From NCBI GenBank assembly GCA_047602575.1, contig JASGGY010000003.1:1178001-1242000 (forward strand): a stretch of 64,000 nt of DNA. Direction: 5' to 3'. The notes under the pieces are model-generated. The model made no database searches. It had not been told where the DNA came from and saw nothing but the letters and a program-made list of their open reading frames with translations. Origin of the DNA: UBA1366 sp047602575. GTDB lineage: Bacteria > Bacillota > Clostridia > Oscillospirales > Ruminococcaceae. This document shows positions 58,696 to 64,000 of the stretch, piece after piece. The number at the start of each line of letters is the position of its first letter. The stretch's first letter is position 1. The translations under genes were made by a program, and so were the position numbers.

Positions 58696-59510
58696 GCGCC
58701 CACCCCCGTAAATCGTCGGATGGCAAGCGCACCGACCAGCTTGCTGACCAGTGCCATGAAAAGCACCGCGCAGGCCTGAATTCCCACAATTGCCGGAATT
58801 TCCAGCGTGATGCCGCCAAGGGTATAACGCCCCGTCCACACCATCGCCGGCACATACAGAATGTACTGAAACGGCAGAAAAAACTGGAGCGTCTGCAGCC
58901 ATTGCGGAAAAAACACCAGCGGCACAAGTCCGCCGGAAAAGAATGTCGATACCAGCAGGAATACGTGCCGGATGCCGTTTGCATCCACCAGCCAGAACGC
59001 GGTCATGCCCAGCGTATAGTTGACAAGAAAATTCATCAGAAACGCCAGCGCCACCGACAGCACCGTCCAGCCGATGTGCGCGGGGACAAGCACCTCACCG
59101 AACAGCAGCGAAAAAATCAGAAAGCAGGGTATGAATTCCACATAAAAGCCGAGAAAACGATGTCCGATTTTTTGAGAGAAGGCAAAAAATCCGTGGCTGA
59201 CCGGACGCAGGGCAAAGGTCAGGTACTTCCCCGTGCGGATGAGCATCTGCAAATTCCAGTCCGCAAAATCCATCGTCAGGTAGCCGATGAGGACAGTCAC
59301 ACCGAAATAGCGTACCATCTGGGAAAGCTCCAGCCCCGCAAGGGTTGTGCCCGTCCCGTAAACCGCGCTCCAGATAAAATATTGTACAAGAAAATAAACC
59401 GGTCCGACGAAAATTGACACCATCGAGTGGGTGCGGTAGCAAGCCCATTCCTGATAGGTGACGAATGCCACAGATTTCAGTACCGCATATTTTTGCCGAA
59501 GAACGCCCAT
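58692..59510 (-). CDS. ABC-2 type permease (COG3694-like)
   Basis: A 272-residue membrane protein with about six helices (MVSIFVGPVYFLVQYFIW, FGVTVLIGYLTMDFADW, IPCFLIFSLLFGEVLV, and a Gly-rich turn GGLVPLVFFPQW typical of the family). The ATG at 59510 shares its first base with the upstream stop (TAATG), so translation is coupled to the beta-lactamase-like gene. Confidence 0.88.
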   Translation of the reverse strand: MGVLRQKYAVLKSVAFVTYQEWACYRTHSMVSIFVGPVYFLVQYFIWSAVYGTGTTLAGLELSQMVRYFGVTVLIGYLTMDFADWNLQMLIRTGKYLTFALRPVSHGFFAFSQKIGHRFLGFYVEFIPCFLIFSLLFGEVLVPAHIGWTVLSVALAFLMNFLVNYTLGMTAFWLVDANGIRHVFLLVSTFFSGGLVPLVFFPQWLQTLQFFLPFQYILYVPAMVWTGRYTLGGITLEIPAIVGIQACAVLFMALVSKLVGALAIRRFTGVGA

Positions 59511-60706
59511 TAAACCAGCCCCGACCAGATGACGATCTGTGTGTTGTAGACCGCTTCCGGACACCAGCCGTCCGGCACATCGTCAAACGGCACGAAATAT
59601 GCCGCCGCCATCCGCTCCTTCGGATCCATAATCAGCGCGCAAGCCCCCGCGCCCTCGTGGAAGAACGAGCCTTCGGAATAATAATATTCCGCGTTGCGCT
59701 TCATGTCAAACCCGATGCCGAACGAACGGTCGGGGTCGTTGACACCCCACGCGAAATTCGGGACGCCGTGCAGCGCGCAGGTGGTCATCTTTTCAAACAG
59801 CTTTCTGCCCAGAATCCGCACATCGCCGCTTCTGCCCATGCCAAGACACATTGTTCCGAACTTTATCAGATCCGCGGTGGTGGAATACACCCCGTTGTCC
59901 GTGGACGGAACGCTCTTCCAACCATTCTTTTCATTATCGGGCTGGTTTGTTCCGTCGATGACGCGTTTGAGATACGCTTCATTTTCAGCACTTTTCACCA
60001 CCATCCGCTTCGCAAGCGCAGGGGTCAGCGTAAAGGTACTGTCGTTCATGCCGAGCGGGCGGAAGATTTCCTCCTCGATATATGCTTTTACATCCCTGCC
60101 GGAAACACGGGTGATGATTTCGCCCAGAATTTTAAACCCGAACGAGCAGTACATCCACTCCTCATCCGGCATACGGCGAACACCCGCCTGCAAAGCAGCG
60201 TGAATCCAGTTGAACGCACCATCCTTTTCGGGGTCGTAGCCGTCGATATAACGTCCCACCGCATCCCAGTAGAGGTAGTCGCCGCCGACATCCGGATAGC
60301 CCGCATCGGGGAGCATACCGGAGGTGTGTGTCAGCAGATGCTTGACCGTAATGCGCCAGAAATCGCCCTGATCAAATTCCGGCAGAAGCTCTTTCACCGG
60401 CGTGTCAAGCCGGAAATGCCCGTCTTCAATCAGCTTCATCACCGCAACGGCGGTGAAAAGCTTTGTCACCGATGCAACGCGTACCACCGTGTCCGGCAGC
60501 ATGGGGTCGGTCGCATCGGCATAATGCCGCCGCCCCACCGCACCGCTCGCGAATACCTTACCGTCCCGCGCCAGACAATAGGACGCGCCCTGAATTTTGC
60601 GCCTGTCCATCAGTCTGCCGAAATGCTTATGTAAAGCCGCCAGCCGGCTTTCGTCATAGCCAGCCTCCGCCGGTGTGACCTCGGTATTTCCTTTGATCAT
60701 GTTCAT
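59510..60706 (-). CDS. Serine beta-lactamase-family hydrolase (second copy)
   Basis: A 398-residue protein of the class C beta-lactamase/DD-peptidase fold with SVTK (Ser79, Lys82), Tyr in MYCSFGFKILG, and FFHEGAGAC as the third motif. There is no signal peptide, so it is cytoplasmic and more likely an esterase, amidase or peptidase than a classical beta-lactamase. It is about half identical by eye to the enzyme encoded at 62213-63379. It is translationally coupled to the exporter permease. The ATG at 60706 follows AGGAAAAG. Confidence 0.9.
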   Translation of the reverse strand: MNMIKGNTEVTPAEAGYDESRLAALHKHFGRLMDRRKIQGASYCLARDGKVFASGAVGRRHYADATDPMLPDTVVRVASVTKLFTAVAVMKLIEDGHFRLDTPVKELLPEFDQGDFWRITVKHLLTHTSGMLPDAGYPDVGGDYLYWDAVGRYIDGYDPEKDGAFNWIHAALQAGVRRMPDEEWMYCSFGFKILGEIITRVSGRDVKAYIEEEIFRPLGMNDSTFTLTPALAKRMVVKSAENEAYLKRVIDGTNQPDNEKNGWKSVPSTDNGVYSTTADLIKFGTMCLGMGRSGDVRILGRKLFEKMTTCALHGVPNFAWGVNDPDRSFGIGFDMKRNAEYYYSEGSFFHEGAGACALIMDPKERMAAAYFVPFDDVPDGWCPEAVYNTQIVIWSGLV

Positions 60707-60712
60707 GTTCTT

Positions 60713-60772
60713 TTCCTCCTATTCAATAATCCCCGACCTGATGATGTTCCGGACGTTTCATAACGTTTGCGG
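60713..60772 (-). pseudogene. Relic of the 3' end of a beta-lactamase-like gene
   Basis: The minus strand here matches the last codons and the 3' flank of the gene at 62213-63379: ACATCATC-GGTCGGGG-TTATTGAATAGGAG is kept at both places, in each case directly before the ribosome site of the next gene. The codons read roughly NVRNIIRSGIIE, against NVQNIIWSGVIE in the intact gene. It looks like the remains of a tandem duplication in which most of a copy was lost. Confidence 0.75.
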
Positions 60773-60800
60773 ATGTAAAATTTAAGGGCTGTAACTATTC

Positions 60801-61427
60801 TCAGCTCTTGACCGGTGGCTGCCACGGCGGCGGACAAAGCAGTGTCGTCTGTCCGATGTCCGGCAGCACATCATAAACGGAGCTTCCCATCTGCGTTTCA
60901 AAATGCTCCTTGATTTCAAACAGCTTGTTCCAACGTTCTATCATGTTATCAAAAATGCCGTACCTGCGCGCCACATCCACAAAACGCTTTTCTAAAATAC
61001 AAAAGCCATAATCCGCCGCCAGACTGTCACAAAGCTGAATCAACCGGTCATACGCGTCGCAGGTACATTGGCTGATATATTCTTTAATCACACGGTCTTC
61101 CTCCGTCTGCGGAATGAAATCAAATTCCTTTTGCATCAGCGGATAGGAATGCGTCATGCAGATACGCGCAACCTGCTCCCAGCGACGCTCCTGCGCATAA
61201 CGGTATCCCTCATAAACATGACGGGGTATCGACACAATACCCACACGTCTGCCGATGTCATGCAGTAACCCCAGCACATAAGCCTTCTCCGGGTTCATGC
61301 CCTCCACCTTTTCCGCAATCAGCCGCGCCGCCAGACCGGTGTTGAACGAATGCCGAATCCACGGTCCGGGGTTGAGCGCTTGCGCTGTTTTCAGCTCCCG
61401 CTCGGCGATTTCAATGTCTGGATACAA
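60801..61427 (-). CDS. HD-domain protein
   Basis: A 208-residue protein with the HD phosphohydrolase pattern: His in IRHSFNTGLAARLIAEKV, HD in VLGLLHDIGRRVG, later His in MTHSYPL, and Asp in YDRLIQLCDSLA. The metal-dependent substrate is unknown. The start is TTG at 61427 with AGAAGGA seven bases upstream, just after the GNAT stop. It is embedded in an operon of two beta-lactamase-like enzymes and an exporter. Confidence 0.85.
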   Translation of the reverse strand: MYPDIEIAERELKTAQALNPGPWIRHSFNTGLAARLIAEKVEGMNPEKAYVLGLLHDIGRRVGIVSIPRHVYEGYRYAQERRWEQVARICMTHSYPLMQKEFDFIPQTEEDRVIKEYISQCTCDAYDRLIQLCDSLAADYGFCILEKRFVDVARRYGIFDNMIERWNKLFEIKEHFETQMGSSVYDVLPDIGQTTLLCPPPWQPPVKS

Positions 61428-61446
61428 GATCGATTCCTTCTTTCGT

Positions 61447-62202
61447 TCAATGTGCGTCAAACTTTGCATACCCTGCGGGAATAGAAAAGCTTTCCCGAAA
61501 GCCCGCCCGATAGGTAATATGCTCCGACGGACCCGCCCATTGCCAGCAGACCGGAAGTTCCTTGCGCTTACAATCGTCCACCACAAAGCTTAACAGCTCG
61601 CTTGCGTAACCCATTCCGCGATGCGCCTTTGCCGTCACGATGTAGTCAAAACGCGTGTTCCCATACGGCGAACTATGGATATTGGTGTAAACCATCGCCG
61701 TTTCGCCGAGATAACCGGCATAGAGAAAGCTGCCCGGCGCTTTCATCATCTGTTTTGCCGGCGCAATCTCCCACGGCTCGCCGCCGGGCAGCAGAATATC
61801 CGCTGCGATCCGCTCGTCCCATTCCGTCAGCAACCGGATGTCAAGCCGTTTGTCTGTCTGAATCCGGTTTTCTGCGGACAGGATCATCACACGGTGCGGT
61901 TCTTCCGGCGTAAACGAAAATCCGTGCTGCGCGAGCGTTTCCTTGTGCAGGTTAAAATAATCTTGTTGATGCGGATGATAAATCACTGGTGTTATTCCGC
62001 GCCGGAGATAAAACCCGCGGATGTCGTCCAGAACCGCGCCGAGGTCGGTGATGTTCTCCGGAAACAGAAACGCATGATTTCCATCATAGGAATCGTGGTT
62101 GTCGTCCATGTAAAACAGCAGCCCGTATTCCGTTTCTTCCCACGCGGCAAAGCGCTTCGGAAATTCGGATTCTTCCCGCAGGATGGCGGTTTGTATATTC
62201 AT
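61447..62202 (-). CDS. GNAT family N-acetyltransferase (251 residues)
   Basis: The C-terminal half is a GNAT domain (IVTAKAHRGMGYASELLSFVV, CWQWAGPSEHITYRAGFRES); the N-terminal 110 residues have no motif I recognise. The ATG at 62202 follows AGGAGC and lies ten bases after the preceding stop. It is the second gene of the exporter operon. Acetylation of an exported or toxic compound is a plausible but unproven role. Confidence 0.88.
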   Translation of the reverse strand: MNIQTAILREESEFPKRFAAWEETEYGLLFYMDDNHDSYDGNHAFLFPENITDLGAVLDDIRGFYLRRGITPVIYHPHQQDYFNLHKETLAQHGFSFTPEEPHRVMILSAENRIQTDKRLDIRLLTEWDERIAADILLPGGEPWEIAPAKQMMKAPGSFLYAGYLGETAMVYTNIHSSPYGNTRFDYIVTAKAHRGMGYASELLSFVVDDCKRKELPVCWQWAGPSEHITYRAGFRESFSIPAGYAKFDAH

Positions 62203-62212
62203 TCGGTTGCTC

Positions 62213-63379
62213 CTATTCAATAACCCCCGACCAGATGATGTTCTGGACGTTCCACAGCGCTTCCGGATGCCAGTCACTATCCGCGAACGGAACAATCCAT
62301 GCCGCAACCAGCTCCTCCGTCGGGTCTGCGTAAAGCGCGCACGCCCCCGCCCCCTCGTGGTTGAAGGTGTCCGCCGAGAACGTAAACGCCGGCCCGTTGC
62401 GCATATCAAATCCAATGCCGAACCCGCGCGAGGGCGTATTAGCGCTCCAGCAGTAATCCGGAACATTGTGAATGGCGGGGGTAATCATCTTTTCGACGGC
62501 TTTCTTGCCGAGAATCCGCACGCCGTCGAGCGTGCCCTTGTTCATAATGCACTGCCCGAAGCGCAAAAGGTCATACGCGGTGGAATTCAGCCCGCCGCCG
62601 GTCGAGGGAATCCCATCCCATGGCGCTTCGGGCGTTTGTTCGTGGTGAATGGCGTTGTACAGTTCTTCGTTGTGGACAATCCAGCGCGCCGCCTTTGCCT
62701 TATCAATTGAAAAGCTGGTGTCTAAAAGCCCGAGGGGCTTGGCAATGAAATTCTCAATGTACGCCTCCGCGCGCATGCCGGTGATTTTCGCAATCACCGC
62801 ACCGAGAATGCAGAAGCCGAAGCTGCAATATGCCCACTCCTTGCCCGGCGCCATGCGTACACCGTTTTCCAGCGACGCTTCAATCCAGTCGAAATCACCC
62901 TCCTTGTGCTGGAGGTAAGCATGCCCAATCAGCGCCCACTGCGAAACGGCTGGCTCATCCGGAAAACAGCCGCCGTCCGGGTGCATCCCCGAGGTATGGG
63001 TGAGCAGATGGAAGATGCTGATTGCCGCAAAGGGCGGCTTTTTGAACTGGGGCAGAATGTCAGCCACCGGCTGGTCAAGGCGCAGCTTGCCGTCCTCGAC
63101 GAGCTTCATGATCGCCGTCGCCGTAAAAATTTTGGTAATTGAGGCGATGTACTGGATCGCGTCATGCGGAACCTCCCGCATGTCCTCCGCGCGGTAAGAC
63201 TGCCGCCCGATGCCGTTGTGGGCGATGATCTTCCCGCGGCGGGCGATGCAATAGGTCGCGCACTGGATTTTTCCCCCGCTGACAAGCCCCGCAAGGTGGT
63301 CGTTGAGCACGTCAAGGCGCGCAGCGTCATACCCGACCGCGGCGGGCGCGCAAGCAGTTTCTCCCTTTGAAATCAACAT
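62213..63379 (-). CDS. Serine beta-lactamase-family hydrolase (first copy)
   Basis: A 388-residue class C-like enzyme with SITK (Ser80, Lys83), Tyr in AYCSFGFCILG, and FNHEGAGAC. It lacks a signal peptide. It is the first gene of the operon and paralogous to 59510-60706. I chose the ATG at 63379, with GGAGGAAG upstream; the frame is open 13 codons further. Confidence 0.9.
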   Translation of the reverse strand: MLISKGETACAPAAVGYDAARLDVLNDHLAGLVSGGKIQCATYCIARRGKIIAHNGIGRQSYRAEDMREVPHDAIQYIASITKIFTATAIMKLVEDGKLRLDQPVADILPQFKKPPFAAISIFHLLTHTSGMHPDGGCFPDEPAVSQWALIGHAYLQHKEGDFDWIEASLENGVRMAPGKEWAYCSFGFCILGAVIAKITGMRAEAYIENFIAKPLGLLDTSFSIDKAKAARWIVHNEELYNAIHHEQTPEAPWDGIPSTGGGLNSTAYDLLRFGQCIMNKGTLDGVRILGKKAVEKMITPAIHNVPDYCWSANTPSRGFGIGFDMRNGPAFTFSADTFNHEGAGACALYADPTEELVAAWIVPFADSDWHPEALWNVQNIIWSGVIE

Positions 63380-63408
63380 AATCTTCCTCCTTTTTTGCGT
63401 CTGGATTG

Positions 63409-63437
63409 AGTATATCACAATTGCGGCAGATTTTCAA
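63409..63437 (-). promoter_or_regulatory. Sigma-A promoter of the seven-gene operon
   Basis: TTGAAA (63432-63437) and TATACT (63409-63414) on the minus strand are 17 bases apart. Confidence 0.8.
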
Positions 63438-63459
63438 GGCAAAGGCAACAATTTATCTC

Positions 63460-63505
63460 AAAAAAAGCCCCGCCGCTTATGAAAAAACACAAGGGCAGGG
63501 CTTTT
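63460..63505 (-). terminator. Intrinsic terminator of the RNHCP gene
   Basis: AAAAGCCC (63463-63470) pairs with GGGCTTTT (63498-63505), with GCC/GGC inside. On the minus strand seven T follow. Confidence 0.8.
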
Positions 63506-63540
63506 CGTTTTGTGATGAATTTTGCGCATTACGCAATGCC

Positions 63541-63945
63541 TTATTCCGTCTTTTCGGGCAGATCCATCCGTGTGATCAGCTCAATCGGAAACGGCGGCGA
63601 TGCCAGCGGTTTCGCCGCAATGGAAATCAGCTTCAGCGGGCTGTCGTCCGCGGCGACACGGTTTGAATGCATCACGCCGCACCGTCGGCAGCGGTGGATC
63701 AGCGCCCATTCGCCGCTTGCGCGCACCCATATGCCAACGGCGTCCATGATTGCGCCGCATTCCGCCATGCGATCTCCCGGCTCGTCGTCGAGATGTACGC
63801 TTGACAAGCATACCGGACAGTGATTCCGGTGCCGGCTTCCCGCGCCGTCGGGCGTGACAAGCGTTCCGCAGGCTTTACAGGTAAACGGTTCGGACGACGC
63901 GTCATTCTCAAATGCGCGCGGTGTGTGTTTATTGGACCGGTTCAA
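63541..63945 (-). CDS. RNHCP-domain zinc-ribbon-like protein
   Basis: A 134-residue protein. CKACGTLV, then GSRHRNHCPVCLSSVHLD, and CRRCGVMHSNR provide paired Cys/His that probably bind zinc; RNHCP is the family signature. The molecular role is not known, though an RNA link has been suggested for the family name-giving domain. The start is TTG at 63945 with AAGGAGG upstream. Confidence 0.88.
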   Translation of the reverse strand: MNRSNKHTPRAFENDASSEPFTCKACGTLVTPDGAGSRHRNHCPVCLSSVHLDDEPGDRMAECGAIMDAVGIWVRASGEWALIHRCRRCGVMHSNRVAADDSPLKLISIAAKPLASPPFPIELITRMDLPEKTE

Positions 63946-63960
63946 TTTAGTTCCTCCTTC

Positions 63961-63974
63961 AGTATCGCGATACT
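63961..63974. promoter_or_regulatory. 14-base perfect palindrome upstream of the RNHCP gene
   Basis: AGTATCGCGATACT is its own reverse complement and lies a few bases upstream of the ribosome site of the RNHCP gene. It could be an operator or an mRNA hairpin. The rest of the upstream region is outside the window. Confidence 0.45.
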
Positions 63975-64000
63975 TCTGGGAGGTCTTTGCAGAGATTAAT

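Noticed and set aside
1..64000. tRNA, rRNA or CRISPR loci
   Set aside because: I looked for T-loop GGTTCGA-type motifs, rRNA-like conserved stretches and regularly spaced repeats on both strands and found none. The dispersed palindromes are not regularly spaced.

Overview
The window looks like chromosome of a strictly anaerobic, spore-forming member of the Clostridia, most like the Oscillospirales/Ruminococcaceae. The support is: G+C-rich coding DNA with Firmicutes signals (strong AGGAGG ribosome sites, many TTGACA-17-TATAAT promoters, T-box leaders), a trimeric [FeFe]-hydrogenase locus with a sensory H-cluster protein, hydroxyacyl-CoA dehydratase activation genes, and BclA-like collagen proteins. 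I found no rRNA, tRNA, CRISPR array, phage module or transposase gene.

Layout. 1-5 kb: a truncated ABC ATPase gene and ileS behind an isoleucine T-box. 5-10.5 kb: guaB, an AraC-type regulator, a YiiX-like cysteine hydrolase, and the biotin module birA-bioY with a BirA-type operator over its promoter. 10.5-14.5 kb: an operon of one secreted beta-rich protein, two FtsX-like permeases and an ABC ATPase, under a consensus promoter. 14.6-20 kb: an aspartate T-box operon, GNAT-GNAT-hisS-GNAT-aspS, interrupted before aspS by a dense hairpin array. 20-21.4 kb: minD-mgsA. 21.5-31 kb: divergent hydrogenase locus. The leftward operon holds two DRTGG proteins, a HATPase, a HydS-like sensor, a PHP protein and a DtxR regulator. 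The rightward operon is hndA-HATPase-hndB-hndC-hndD. 31-35.5 kb: a 2-hydroxyacyl-CoA dehydratase activase and its partner, separated by a palindromic repeat. 35.8-42.2 kb: a C39-like peptidase, a GGDEF-EAL enzyme overlapped by a solute-binding lipoprotein, and an NlpC/P60 hydrolase. 42.5-51.5 kb: a frameshifted hemolysin III gene, three collagen-like proteins, a two-domain GNAT with a structured leader, small membrane and lipoproteins, an EAL-HDOD protein and a surface toroid protein. 51.3-56.5 kb: a large secreted repeat protein with a 50-residue peptide gene behind it, and an AmtB-PII fusion. 56.9-63.4 kb: a seven-gene operon of two serine-beta-lactamase-like enzymes, a GNAT, an HD protein and an ABC-2 exporter. 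63.5-64 kb: an RNHCP protein.

The most unusual non-coding feature is a family of 160-200 bp palindromic elements with short inverted ends (CAGACTG...CAGTCTG). They sit in functional signals: one inside a terminator that is now duplicated on both sides, one between birA and bioY where the bioY ribosome site is duplicated, and one just downstream of a promoter. They look like non-autonomous mobile elements with exchangeable hairpin cores.

The protein systems best worth follow-up are the secreted-protein/FtsX exporter operon, the H-cluster sensory operon opposite the hydrogenase, the GGDEF-EAL/solute-binding pair, and the beta-lactamase-like/exporter operon. All functional calls rest on reading motifs; no database search was run.
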